Below, in pieces: positions 25,236-34,976 of a DNA stretch of 64,000 nt. The notes below the pieces were generated by a model. It was not told where the DNA came from. It saw only the letters and a program-made list of their open reading frames with translations, and ran no database searches. The position numbers and the translations under genes were made by a program. Source of the DNA: Chitinophaga sp. CB10 (GTDB taxonomy: Bacteria > Bacteroidota > Bacteroidia > Chitinophagales > Chitinophagaceae); contig MLAV02000013.1 of NCBI GenBank assembly GCA_001870995.2, positions 124,001 to 188,000 of the forward strand, in the 5' to 3' direction. Within the stretch, counting starts at the first letter, position 1; every line of letters begins with the position of its first letter.

Positions 25236-28200
25236 TTAGAATGATAAATTGACACCAAGGATGTAATTGCGGGTAGATGGCGTATTTACGCCGATCGTCA
25301 GCAATCTTCTGAGGCTGCCGGATAAAGGCACCGCGGCGTTTTCATCGCCATAGGAGTTGGTTTCAGGGTCCATGCCTGATTCCTTCGTATATGGACTGAA
25401 GATGACGAACGGATTTTGCACGGTGAAGTAAGCGCGCATCCGCAGGTTCTTGCTTTTGATCACGCTCCTGCTGAAATCGTAGCCGAGGGTGATGGTGCGC
25501 ACTTTCAGGAAGCCGGCGTCGAAGTAGCCGAGCGTGGAGCCGTATTTAGGATTGTCCCCGCTGAGCGGCCCTGCCGGGTTCGGATATTTTGCGCCGGTAT
25601 TCTGCGGCGTCCAGTAATCCACTTTCACGTTGTTGTTACGGGTGGTCAGCGTGTTGAGGTAGCCGCCGGAGCCGTAAACGGAGCTGATGAGGATACCGCC
25701 ATGCTGGAACACGCCCACTGCGGAGAGGTCGAATCCTTTATAGGCCACACGGGTGTTAAAGCCCCCGAGGAATTTAGGATCGAGGTCAATCACCTGGCGG
25801 TCGTCCGCACCGATGGCGCGTTTTGGCGTACCGTCTTCATTATAGCCGCCGGTGTACAGCACTTTGATCATACCTACCGTGCCACCCGGTTCGAGGATGT
25901 TCAGGTAAGGATCTTTTTCCTGCCACAAGCCGATCTTTTTGTAATCATACACGGAGTTGATATTGTGGCCAACAAACCAGCCGTTGCCTTCATCCTTGGT
26001 GGAGCCGGATGCCAGCGCTACCAGTTTGTTACGGTTGGCGTAGAGGTTGAAGCCGGCGTCCCAGGTCACGCCATCGCGGCCGCCATCGAGGATGGTACCG
26101 TTGAGGGTGATCTCAATACCTTTATTCTCCGTCTTACCAACGTTGGCGGTATAGCTGTTCACCCCGGAAGTCTGCGGCAGGCCTACGCTTTGCAGCAGGT
26201 CGTTCGTTTTGGTCACATAGTATTCCACGGTACCGGATAAACGATTTTTGAAGAGGGCGAAGTCGATACCGTAGTTCCAGGTTTTGGAATATTCCCATCC
26301 CAGGCTGGCGTTAGGCAATTGCGTTACGTAATAACCGATCGCATAGTTTTCAGGGCCGAAGTTATACGGCCTGGTGCTGAGTCCGCCCAGGGTTGCATAT
26401 GGATTGATGGCCTGGTTGGAAGTTTGGCCAAAACCGGCGCGCAGTTTCAGGGCGCTTAACCACTGCACGTCACGCATAAACGCTTCGTTGCCGAGGTTCC
26501 ATCCGGCGGACACGGCCGGGTAGGTATGCCACTGGTGGCCCGGCGCCAGCCTGGAAGAGGCGTCGGAGCGCAGGGTAGCGGAAATCATGTAGCGGTTATC
26601 GTACGCATACATCACGCGGCCCATCCAGGACATGAGGCCCCACATGTAATAACCCTGGTTGGCAGGGTTCACGGTAATTTCCCCGGTGGAATGGCCCAGG
26701 TTATAGAACTGGAACGCATCGCTGGGGATGCCTTTGGCGGACATGGAGGAGTTGTTGTATTTCTGTTGCTCCGCGGAGTACAGCGCCGTTACATTCAGGC
26801 TGTGTTTCTGCGCGAAGGTGCGGTCGTAGGTCAGGATGTTTTCCACCGTCCAGTGGTAGGTGTGGGCGTTGCTGATGCCTGCGGTGGATTCCGTAGTGGC
26901 ATTCACGCTGTTTACGCCCTGCCCGGTATAGTTACCGTTGTTGCTCTGGATGAAGTCCAGCCCCAGGTTCACCCTGTATTTGAGGCCTTCCACCCAGGGT
27001 ATCCTCACTTCGCCGAAGGCGGAGTTGTAGGTAGCAAAGTTCCTCGTTTCGTTTAGCCACAACCCGTTATCGTGCAGGCTGTCTACTTTCTGCCTGGTGA
27101 GTATATAGTTATCGCCCAGGGTGGTATTTACCGTACGCTTCGTAGAGCCGTCCGCGTTATACGGATTGGCAATAGGCGAGAGCATGAGGTTTACCCCTAC
27201 CTGGCTGCCTTCGTTGATATTATAGTTGTTGTTGGTGGTGAAGCCTACGCGGATGTAGTTGCCAATCATCTGATCCACGGCGGCGCGGAAGGAGTAGCGG
27301 GTATAGCGCTGGGTAGGGATTACGCCCTGGTTGCGGTAATAGCCCATGCCGGCGTTGTAGCTGCCGCCTTCGCCGGCGCCGGTAACGTTGATATCATGGC
27401 TGTTGACGGTACCTGTTCTGTAGAGGAGGTCCTGCCAGTCGGTATTCACTTTTCCGGAAGAATCTTCATCCACGCCCAGCGCCGGGAACTTGTTGGCCAC
27501 CTGTTTCAGGGTGGTGAACTCGCGCCAGTCCATCATCGGGTATTTTGCGAAAACGGTTTGGTTGCCGTAGTAGGCGTTGTAGTTCAGCCGTGGCTTAGCG
27601 CCTTTCTGGCCTTTGTTGGTGGTGATGAGGATAACGCCGTTTGCGCCACGGGAGCCGTAGATGGCGGTGGCGGAAGCGTCTTTTAACACATCAATGCTTT
27701 TGATATCGTCCGGGTTCAGGTCAGCGATAGAACCGGGGAACGGGATACCGTCCAGTACGATCAGGGGATCGTTGGTGGCGGTCAGGGAGCGGGCGCCGCG
27801 GATGCGTATCTGCATGGCTGCGCCGGGCCTGCTGGAAGTTTGCGCCATTTGCACGCCGGCCATACGGCCCTGCAATGCCTGGGAAACGTTGGCGGAGGGT
27901 ACGTCCCGCATGGCGGCGCCACTGATGGAGGCTACGGAACCGGTTACCGCTTCCTTACGCTGGGTACCGTAACCGATCACCACTACGTCCTGCAGGCTGC
28001 TGGCCGTGGAGGTGAGGGTGATTTTAACGGAAGTGCGCCCGTTGAGCGCTACTTCCTGGCGTTCGAAGCCAACGGAGGTAATGATTAACGTGGCATTGGG
28101 TGGTGCGCTGATCGCGAAAGCGCCTTTTTCATCTGCCACTACGGCTGCATTGCCACCTTTCACCGCTACGGACGCAAACCCAACGGGTTCGCCGGAGCTG

Positions 28201-28352
28201 TTGACAATGGTACCGGTTACCCTGGCAGCCTGCGCCAGGACAGCGGCAGGTAAGAACATTGACAGGACGAACAAAGCAATCGTTAGGACGCGGCCCATAC
28301 CTCCCCCCGGTAGATAGGATCGCGTTGTTGGTAGATTGGTTGACATGAACAT
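25236..28352 (-). CDS. SusC/RagA family TonB-dependent outer-membrane transporter
   Basis: Imports oligosaccharides across the outer membrane together with the SusD product. It is 1038 aa. A signal peptide (GRVLTIALFVLSMFLPAAVLAQ) is followed by a CarboxypepD_reg-like domain (about 45-120). The plug contains VVIGYGTQRKEAVTGSVASISG, and the SusC signature DPLIVLDGIPFPG...IDVLKDASATAIYGSRGANGVILITTNKG follows. The 22-strand barrel ends in aromatic NYILGVNLSF. There is no STN domain, so it is not an anti-sigma-signalling receptor, consistent with control by the hybrid regulator. M1 at 28352, M3 at 28346 or M19 at 28298 are all possible starts. Confidence 0.95.
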   Translation of the reverse strand: MFMSTNLPTTRSYLPGGGMGRVLTIALFVLSMFLPAAVLAQAARVTGTIVNSSGEPVGFASVAVKGGNAAVVADEKGAFAISAPPNATLIITSVGFERQEVALNGRTSVKITLTSTASSLQDVVVIGYGTQRKEAVTGSVASISGAAMRDVPSANVSQALQGRMAGVQMAQTSSRPGAAMQIRIRGARSLTATNDPLIVLDGIPFPGSIADLNPDDIKSIDVLKDASATAIYGSRGANGVILITTNKGQKGAKPRLNYNAYYGNQTVFAKYPMMDWREFTTLKQVANKFPALGVDEDSSGKVNTDWQDLLYRTGTVNSHDINVTGAGEGGSYNAGMGYYRNQGVIPTQRYTRYSFRAAVDQMIGNYIRVGFTTNNNYNINEGSQVGVNLMLSPIANPYNADGSTKRTVNTTLGDNYILTRQKVDSLHDNGLWLNETRNFATYNSAFGEVRIPWVEGLKYRVNLGLDFIQSNNGNYTGQGVNSVNATTESTAGISNAHTYHWTVENILTYDRTFAQKHSLNVTALYSAEQQKYNNSSMSAKGIPSDAFQFYNLGHSTGEITVNPANQGYYMWGLMSWMGRVMYAYDNRYMISATLRSDASSRLAPGHQWHTYPAVSAGWNLGNEAFMRDVQWLSALKLRAGFGQTSNQAINPYATLGGLSTRPYNFGPENYAIGYYVTQLPNASLGWEYSKTWNYGIDFALFKNRLSGTVEYYVTKTNDLLQSVGLPQTSGVNSYTANVGKTENKGIEITLNGTILDGGRDGVTWDAGFNLYANRNKLVALASGSTKDEGNGWFVGHNINSVYDYKKIGLWQEKDPYLNILEPGGTVGMIKVLYTGGYNEDGTPKRAIGADDRQVIDLDPKFLGGFNTRVAYKGFDLSAVGVFQHGGILISSVYGSGGYLNTLTTRNNNVKVDYWTPQNTGAKYPNPAGPLSGDNPKYGSTLGYFDAGFLKVRTITLGYDFSRSVIKSKNLRMRAYFTVQNPFVIFSPYTKESGMDPETNSYGDENAAVPLSGSLRRLLTIGVNTPSTRNYILGVNLSF

Positions 28353-28386
28353 AATGAATTGTTTTTAAAACGTTCGTGGAATGGAA

Positions 28387-30372
28387 TTAATAAGTGGAAA
28401 AACTGAGCGAACGGACTAAGGCTGTCCGGTTGACGCCAGGTGAAAAGCGAATGAAAACATCGTGTTGGCCATATGATTGATCGATAGCTATACTGATTTT
28501 TTTCAGCTTGCCGGCGGTGGGCGTAATGTTGGCAACCGCCACGGGCTTGCCTGTTCCCAGGCTGTCGAGGAAGACTTCCAGGCGGGTGTTGGCAGTGGCG
28601 GTGAGTTCCAGCTGCATTTTTTTGGAAGGCCGGGCAGGCGTGCCCAGGTCCATGCCGGCGTACATCATCCAGCCGCCGTTGTTGGTATTGTTGGTAATAA
28701 ATTTTCCCTGGGGAGATGTTACCGCTTCAACGCCGTAGTAGTTCGCATAGGCTACAGCCGGCAGGGCATTGCGCCCGTCTTTGTAAATGAAGCAGTCGAA
28801 GTCCGCCGGTTTACCCTGCGCAAACAGACCCACGCTCGTACCTACCCAGGAGTTGTAATTAGGCTGGGTGCGGTCCATCGCCTGGCTGTTCACCGTGCCT
28901 ACCTTTACCCAGTCCTCACCATTACGGCTATACGAGGCGGTGAGCAGGTGTTCATTTCTTTCAACTTTCAGCCACAGGGTTTTACCTACGGGGTTAGGGA
29001 CTTTAAAGGTGGCGGTGTCGTGCCGGAAGATAATTTTCTTTCCCCCGTCATAACCTGTATAAAAAGCCACAAATACTTTCTGGTTGCCATTGGTCAGGTA
29101 AATGCCTGCCTGGTCCGTCGTGTCCGTAGCGTCGAGTTCTACTTTGGTAATGGCGGAATAGTAATGTTCCGTTTCTTTTTGCACCAGGTGGGTTTTGGCA
29201 TTACCGGGCAGGAGGCGGATCCAGCCTTTCCTGTCGGTCAGGGAATATTTTTGCGCGGAGGCCCGGTCGAGGAAGTGCCAGGCGGGGTGCAGGGCGGCGC
29301 CGTCTTCAAAATGGTCGCTATGCACGGTTCTCCAGGTGATGCCGCTTTGCGGGAGGTCCGGTTTGAGGACGGGGGTGCTTACGGGCGGCATGCCCCAGGG
29401 GCGGTCCCCCTCCCATATTACCTGGTATAGTGAGGATTGGCGGCCCATGCCGGACCAGTCGTCCTGCTCCGTTTTCTGGTAGCTCTGCCCGATGGTCCAC
29501 CAGGTGCCATCCGCCAGTTGCACGGGAGCGGCTATATGGTTCGGGACTCTGAAAGTATTTTTAGGGTCCGTGCCGGGTTTGAAGAAGTTGCCCAGCCGCT
29601 CCCATTTGGTGGAGTCGGCCGTAAGGGCGCTGGCGCGGAGTACGTATTGCCCGCCGGACACATCGCCGGCCGGGAAGTAATAATAATACCCGTTCCGTTT
29701 ACACATCACGGGGCCTTCCGCCCAGCTGTATTCCAGCTTGGCGTTGATCCAGTCGAGGTTAATGACGGTATCCGTCAGCTGCCCGTCGCGGCCCAGCGCC
29801 CGGATGCGGTTTACTTTCTGGCCATTTTTGATGACCATATAGGGTGTACCGTCATCGTCCACGAAGATGGAGTTATCGTACCCGAGCGGCCCTGTGGCGG
29901 AGTCGGTTTTTACCGGTACGGGTGCGGACCATGGTCCGGCAGGGTTATCCGCCCTGGAGAACCACTGCCCCCCGGAAGAAAAATATATCCAATAGGAACC
30001 GTAGAAATAGGTAATAGCTCCCTGCCACACGCCACCAGATGGTCGGTCAGCCACCATGGTGGAGTGCGAAGGAGGCAGCACCCGGCCGATTATATTCCAG
30101 TGAACCAAATCCCTGGAATGATAAATGGGCAGGTATGGATTGAAGTGAAAAGACGAACCGCAATGATAAAAATCATCGCCTACCTTCAGGAGTGTGGGAT
30201 CCGGATGGTCCCCCGGGAGTACTGGGTTCACGTAGGTCATTTCCTTCGTGTACCGTTCCAGGGAATGTGGGTCCATTGCATCCTCGCCCGAGCTGGTAGA
30301 ACTGGTTTGTGCTGTTAATGTAACAGGCAGGCATAACACTGCCATGCCTAAAAGGCTGCGTTTTAAATTCAT
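28387..30372 (-). CDS. glycoside hydrolase family 43 enzyme with accessory beta-sandwich and CBM6-like C-terminus
   Basis: A secreted hydrolase, probably a beta-xylosidase or alpha-L-arabinofuranosidase acting on arabinoxylan-type glycans. It is 661 aa with signal peptide MNLKRSLLGMAVLCLPVTLTA. The five-bladed propeller carries the GH43 acids: D58 in GDHPDPT (base), the Asp in GYDNSIFVDDDG (pKa modulator) and the Glu in YSWAEGPVM (acid). A C2-type beta-sandwich covers roughly 345-520 (FEDGAALHPAWHFLDR...). The last 125 residues (YANYYGVEA, NNGGWMMYAGMDLG) resemble a CBM6. It is the first gene of the operon (susC follows after 34 bp). A TACATTTG -7 box lies at 30396-30403 on the minus strand. 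Confidence 0.9.
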   Translation of the reverse strand: MNLKRSLLGMAVLCLPVTLTAQTSSTSSGEDAMDPHSLERYTKEMTYVNPVLPGDHPDPTLLKVGDDFYHCGSSFHFNPYLPIYHSRDLVHWNIIGRVLPPSHSTMVADRPSGGVWQGAITYFYGSYWIYFSSGGQWFSRADNPAGPWSAPVPVKTDSATGPLGYDNSIFVDDDGTPYMVIKNGQKVNRIRALGRDGQLTDTVINLDWINAKLEYSWAEGPVMCKRNGYYYYFPAGDVSGGQYVLRASALTADSTKWERLGNFFKPGTDPKNTFRVPNHIAAPVQLADGTWWTIGQSYQKTEQDDWSGMGRQSSLYQVIWEGDRPWGMPPVSTPVLKPDLPQSGITWRTVHSDHFEDGAALHPAWHFLDRASAQKYSLTDRKGWIRLLPGNAKTHLVQKETEHYYSAITKVELDATDTTDQAGIYLTNGNQKVFVAFYTGYDGGKKIIFRHDTATFKVPNPVGKTLWLKVERNEHLLTASYSRNGEDWVKVGTVNSQAMDRTQPNYNSWVGTSVGLFAQGKPADFDCFIYKDGRNALPAVAYANYYGVEAVTSPQGKFITNNTNNGGWMMYAGMDLGTPARPSKKMQLELTATANTRLEVFLDSLGTGKPVAVANITPTAGKLKKISIAIDQSYGQHDVFIRFSPGVNRTALVRSLSFSTY

Positions 30373-30713
30373 AACGTGTTAAATGGGATACGCTTCAAAT
30401 GTAGTACTACAGGCAGCGGCGGGATGGCTCAAATGTTGAAAATATGGTAACAAATGTTCAGAGACGGCAACATTTGTTCCCTATGCCGGGGTTAGTGTAA
30501 ACATTACACAGGCAAAGTACTACCTAATTTTTTAAATGTCTGCATGACACTTTTTTTTAGAGAATTGTAAAAACCGAAAAGCGACAGTTGCGCTGCTAAA
30601 ATTCATTACTTTTAATTTGTATCTTGTAATGGGATATATCTTCCGGTAAAAGCACCGATCTTATCAAGTAAGGAAAGCACATAGGATCAACAATACATTA
30701 ACGCCCTCCACGT
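30373..30713. promoter_or_regulatory. divergent control region of the polysaccharide-utilisation locus
   Basis: 341 bp between the GH43 operon (minus) and the hybrid regulator (plus). On the minus strand TACATTTG (30396-30403) is a good -7 box close to the GH43 start. The centre contains the related segments CAAATGTTGAA and CAAATGTTCAGAG, and CAACATTTGTTCC near 30430-30480, a set of CAAATGTT/AACATTTG half-sites that could bind the AraC-type output domain. I see no open reading frame. Confidence 0.5.
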
Positions 30714-33700
30714 ATGACCTTAAGAGCTAACAACCAAAATTTGACATATTTCAGCAGGACATCCTTTTATTTAATTGTCTTTTTGACATTTTTTAATCTT
30801 GTCCACGCGCAACCTTTTCACTTCACCCCTTTGAGTACCGGGGGCGGACTACGGTCCAGCACCATCAACGCCATCATAAAAGACCGCTTCGGGCTTATGT
30901 GGTTTGCCACAGACGACGGGCTGGCGAAGTACGACGGGAGCAGCTTCACCGTGTACCGCAATAAAAACAATGATCCCAACAGTTTGCCGGCAAATGAAAT
31001 ACCTGCCATCTATGAAGACAGGAACGGCGCCATTTGGGTAGGCACCAGCGGCGGCTCCCTGAGCATGTACGACCGCAAGCTGGATAAGTTCCTCAACTTT
31101 CCCGCAGGGCCGGGCCCCAACAGCCTCGGCAGTAATGTGATCAAAGCGATTACCAGCGATCATAAAGGGCAGATATGGGTGGGGCATTACACGGGGCTGG
31201 ATATCATTGATCCGGTTACCAAAAAGATCACCCCGTTTACCGGGCCGGGCGGAGAGCCGTTCAAATCCACCACCATCTGCCTGCTGGAAGACCGGCAGCA
31301 AAGAATGTGGGTAGGCACCAGCGAGGGTTTGTACGTGCTGGACCCGAACGGTCATTGCCTGCGGAAATTTGTGCATAACCCGGCGGACCCGCAGAGCATT
31401 TGCAATAACGTGGTGCGGTATATGGCGGAAGATAAAAAGGGCAACATCTGGCTGGCCACAACGGACGGGCTGTCTGTAACAGACCCCGGGCTGCATGGCT
31501 TTAAGACCTATAAACATGACGGCAGCGGCCACAGCATCAGCAGCAATTCCCTGAATGCCCTGGAAGTGGATGATCAGAACCGCGTCTGGATAGGTTCTAC
31601 CTCCGGGCTGGACCTGCTGGACCCTGCCACCGGCCGGGTGGAAACCTTGTCGTACGACAAAGGCAGCGGGCAGTCTATGCGGCTCAAGGATGTATATTCC
31701 ATCCACATCGACGACGACGGACTTTATTGGATAGGCACCTTCCGCAATGGTATTATTAAATACGATAGTCACCTCAACCTCTTCCACCTGGTACAGCATG
31801 ACCCTTTCAACAAACAAGGCTTACCCGCCCCTATTGTAACTTCCTTTGCGGAAACGGGGAACGGGAAAATTTACGTAGGCACGGATAACGGCGGGGTGTC
31901 CCTCTTTGATCCGGCGCGGCAGTCGTTCGAACACCTGGAACTGCGCTCCACCGTCAAAGGCTGTGAAAAAGGCATCCGCGTACTCTCCCTCCTGCTGACG
32001 AAAAACAACCAGCTAATGGTGGGCACCTTCCTCGACGGGCTGTTTGTGTACGACCTGCGCACCCGCAGGTATAAACAGTACACGAAGGAGAACTGCAATT
32101 TCCTTTTCTCCAATGATATTTTCACGCTGACGGAAGACAGCAAGGGCCGCATCTGGATAGGCACAAACGGGGACGGCTTTTCAGTAGTGAACCAGCAACT
32201 GGGGCTGATCAACCGCTTTACCCGCGAGCCGCGCCCAAACGAATCCCTGCTGCCGATGAACGCCTACATCCGGGATATCCTGGAAGATCATTCCGGCAAT
32301 TTCTGGATTGCGACACACGGCGGCGGCATTGCCCGGCTGGATGGCTCCCTGCAGCATTTCACCGTGTACAACTCCACCGGCAACCACCTGCCGGGAGATA
32401 AGATTTTTTCCGTGCTGGAAGACAAGCAGGGCAACATCTGGGTAGGCAGCTATGGCGGCGGACTGGGGTTGCTGGATAAAAAGACCAACCAGTTCATCAC
32501 CTTCACGGAGGAAGATGGCCTCTTGAATAATAATATCTATAAGATTATACAGGATAACAACGGCCTGCTCTGGTTATCCACCAACCAGGGTATTTGCAGC
32601 TTCGACCCCTTAAGCCGCAAGTTCAATAAATTCACTTTTCACAACAGCGTACAGCATAATAACTTCGTGCGGGGCTCCGGCATACTGGCAGCCAACGGCA
32701 TGGTGTTCATGGGCGGACTGGAAGGCTTCAACTACTTTGACCCGGCAGGTTTGAAAAAGAATACCAATGCGCCGGAAGTACTGTTTACCGATCTGCGGAT
32801 TTCCAACAGGTCCGTGAGTCCTTCCCCGAAAGGCCCTATCCGGGAAAATATTTCCATTACCGACCGCATCGACCTTGACTACCGCCAGAACTTTTCCATC
32901 AGCTTCGTGGGTCTGAATTACACCGCGCCTGAACAAAATCAATATGCCTACCGCCTGGAAGGTTTTGATAAAGAATGGAACTATACAGGGAATGTGAATA
33001 CGGCAGCCTATACCAACCTCGATCCCGGGGAATATGTGCTGCAGGTAAAAGCCAGCAACAACGACGGCATCTGGAACGAAAAAGGAAAATCCATCCGCAT
33101 CATCGTGCATCCGCCCCTGTGGCGCACCACCTATGCATATGCGCTTTATACCCTGCTGGTGCTGGGCATACTGCTGTTTATCCGTTACAAAGGCATCCAG
33201 AAAGTGAAGAAGAAATTCCTGGAACAGCAGCAGCAGATGGAGCGGGAGCAGGAGCGCCGGGAAGCGGAACGCATACACGAACTGGACCGGTTGAAGATCA
33301 AATTCATCACTAACCTCAGCCATGAGTTCCGCACGCCGATCTCCCTGATACTGGGCCCCATCGATACGCTGATCCGCAAGGAAAAAAATGAACATTCCTT
33401 CAACCAGCTGAAGATGATCCGGCAGAATGGCCGGCGTTTGCTGAACCTCGTGAACCAGTTGCTGGACTTCCGCAAGATGGAGGAGCAGGAGCTGAAACTA
33501 CAGTTGGCCGACGGCGAATTCATCTCCTTCGTACAGGAGGCCACAGATTCGTTCCGGGATATGGCGGAGCGGAAGAAAATCAGTTTGAGCTTTGAAACCA
33601 GCGTACACCAAGCCTTCGCAAAATTTGACCACGACAAGATAGAACGCATCCTGTTCAACCTGCTCTCCAACGCCTTTAAGTTTACGCTGGAAGGCGGCAA

Positions 33701-34883
33701 GGTCACCGTATCCGTTGAAAAGCGCCAGCATCCCGCCGGCGGCGACAAGGAATGGTTTACCATCAAGGTAAAAGATACCGGCATTGGCATACCGAAGGAT
33801 CAGCAGGAAAAAATATTCGAACACTTTTTCCAGCATACCACGCCTGCTACGGTGGTGAATAAAGGTACCGGCATCGGGCTGTCCATCACGCGGGAGTTTG
33901 CCCGCATGCATGACGGAGAAATCAAAGTGGACAGTGAGCCGGGTAAGGGTAGTACTTTTATACTTACCCTTCCGCTGGTTGCCGCCACCGCCGGTATAGC
34001 GATCGTGCCGTTACAGCCGGAACTTCCGCTTGAAGAGGCGGCGGCAGCGGACGTCTCTCCCCAAACCATACCAACCCCTGGCAACAACACGGATTTACCG
34101 GTAGTACTGATCGTGGAAGACAACGACGACCTGCGGTTTTATCTGAAGGACAACCTGCGCCTGCAATACCGGGTAATAGAAGCCAGCAACGGGAAGGAAG
34201 GCTGGCAGAAGGCCTTGGCCCAACACCCGCAGCTGATCGTCAGCGACATCAGCATGCCATACATGGATGGCATGGACCTTTGCAAAAAAGTCAAGAACGA
34301 CAAACGCACGCAACATATTCCGTTTATACTGCTGACGGCCATCACCGGCGAGGAGGACCAGCTGAAAGGCCTGGAAACCGGCGCCAATGACTATATCCTG
34401 AAGCCTTTCAACGTAGAAATCCTCCATTCAAAAATTAAGAATCTCCTCACGCTGAACCATTGCGCCAAACGCACCTATTCCAAGCAGATCAGCGTATCAG
34501 CGCCGGCGCCGGAAGTGCAGCCGGAGGACGAACGCTTTATGAAGGAGATCATGGCCTACCTGGAAAACAACCTGACGGACACGCAGCTGTCTGTAGAGGC
34601 GCTCAGCCGGCATGTGGGCATGTCCAGAAGCTCCCTGTACAGCAAGCTGCTGGAGCTGACGGGGCAAACGCCGGTAGAGTTCATCCGTTCCGTGAAGCTG
34701 GAGCGGGCGGCGGTGCTGCTGGAAAAAAGCGATATGAATATTGCACAGGTGGCGTACACGGTGGGGTTTGCGACGCCGAATTATTTTGCGCGGTCGTTTA
34801 AGGCGAAGTATAATATGCTGCCGTCGGCGTATGTGCAGTTGAGGAGGAAGGTGGCGAAGGACAGGGTGTCGGAGGAGGGGTGA
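30714..34883 (+). CDS. hybrid two-component system regulator (HTCS) of the PUL
   Basis: A single protein that senses oligosaccharide in the periplasm and binds DNA in the cytoplasm; 1389 aa. After a signal anchor (SFYLIVFLTFFNLVHA) come about fourteen Reg_prop repeats forming two propellers (DRFGLMWFATDDGLAKYDG and variants) and a Y_Y_Y domain (QNQYAYRLEGFDKEWNYTG). A TM helix lies near 805-820, followed by HisKA with H870 in NLSHEFRTPIS. The HATPase has DTGIGIPKDQQEKIFEHFFQ and GTGIGLSIT. The receiver domain carries D1178 in SDISMPYMDG. A C-terminal AraC HTH follows (VEALSRHVGMSRSSLYSKL, VAYTVGFATPNYFARSFKAKY). It most likely activates the divergent GH43-susC-susD operon. Confidence 0.96.
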   Translation: MTLRANNQNLTYFSRTSFYLIVFLTFFNLVHAQPFHFTPLSTGGGLRSSTINAIIKDRFGLMWFATDDGLAKYDGSSFTVYRNKNNDPNSLPANEIPAIYEDRNGAIWVGTSGGSLSMYDRKLDKFLNFPAGPGPNSLGSNVIKAITSDHKGQIWVGHYTGLDIIDPVTKKITPFTGPGGEPFKSTTICLLEDRQQRMWVGTSEGLYVLDPNGHCLRKFVHNPADPQSICNNVVRYMAEDKKGNIWLATTDGLSVTDPGLHGFKTYKHDGSGHSISSNSLNALEVDDQNRVWIGSTSGLDLLDPATGRVETLSYDKGSGQSMRLKDVYSIHIDDDGLYWIGTFRNGIIKYDSHLNLFHLVQHDPFNKQGLPAPIVTSFAETGNGKIYVGTDNGGVSLFDPARQSFEHLELRSTVKGCEKGIRVLSLLLTKNNQLMVGTFLDGLFVYDLRTRRYKQYTKENCNFLFSNDIFTLTEDSKGRIWIGTNGDGFSVVNQQLGLINRFTREPRPNESLLPMNAYIRDILEDHSGNFWIATHGGGIARLDGSLQHFTVYNSTGNHLPGDKIFSVLEDKQGNIWVGSYGGGLGLLDKKTNQFITFTEEDGLLNNNIYKIIQDNNGLLWLSTNQGICSFDPLSRKFNKFTFHNSVQHNNFVRGSGILAANGMVFMGGLEGFNYFDPAGLKKNTNAPEVLFTDLRISNRSVSPSPKGPIRENISITDRIDLDYRQNFSISFVGLNYTAPEQNQYAYRLEGFDKEWNYTGNVNTAAYTNLDPGEYVLQVKASNNDGIWNEKGKSIRIIVHPPLWRTTYAYALYTLLVLGILLFIRYKGIQKVKKKFLEQQQQMEREQERREAERIHELDRLKIKFITNLSHEFRTPISLILGPIDTLIRKEKNEHSFNQLKMIRQNGRRLLNLVNQLLDFRKMEEQELKLQLADGEFISFVQEATDSFRDMAERKKISLSFETSVHQAFAKFDHDKIERILFNLLSNAFKFTLEGGKVTVSVEKRQHPAGGDKEWFTIKVKDTGIGIPKDQQEKIFEHFFQHTTPATVVNKGTGIGLSITREFARMHDGEIKVDSEPGKGSTFILTLPLVAATAGIAIVPLQPELPLEEAAAADVSPQTIPTPGNNTDLPVVLIVEDNDDLRFYLKDNLRLQYRVIEASNGKEGWQKALAQHPQLIVSDISMPYMDGMDLCKKVKNDKRTQHIPFILLTAITGEEDQLKGLETGANDYILKPFNVEILHSKIKNLLTLNHCAKRTYSKQISVSAPAPEVQPEDERFMKEIMAYLENNLTDTQLSVEALSRHVGMSRSSLYSKLLELTGQTPVEFIRSVKLERAAVLLEKSDMNIAQVAYTVGFATPNYFARSFKAKYNMLPSAYVQLRRKVAKDRVSEEG

Positions 34884-34976
34884 TGGGTATTACGTTGGAT
34901 TTGCTTATATTCGTTTTGCTGAGCGCTCAAACTTAGCTGTAAACCACCAAAGCAATCCCTTTGTGTTTTTAAGATT

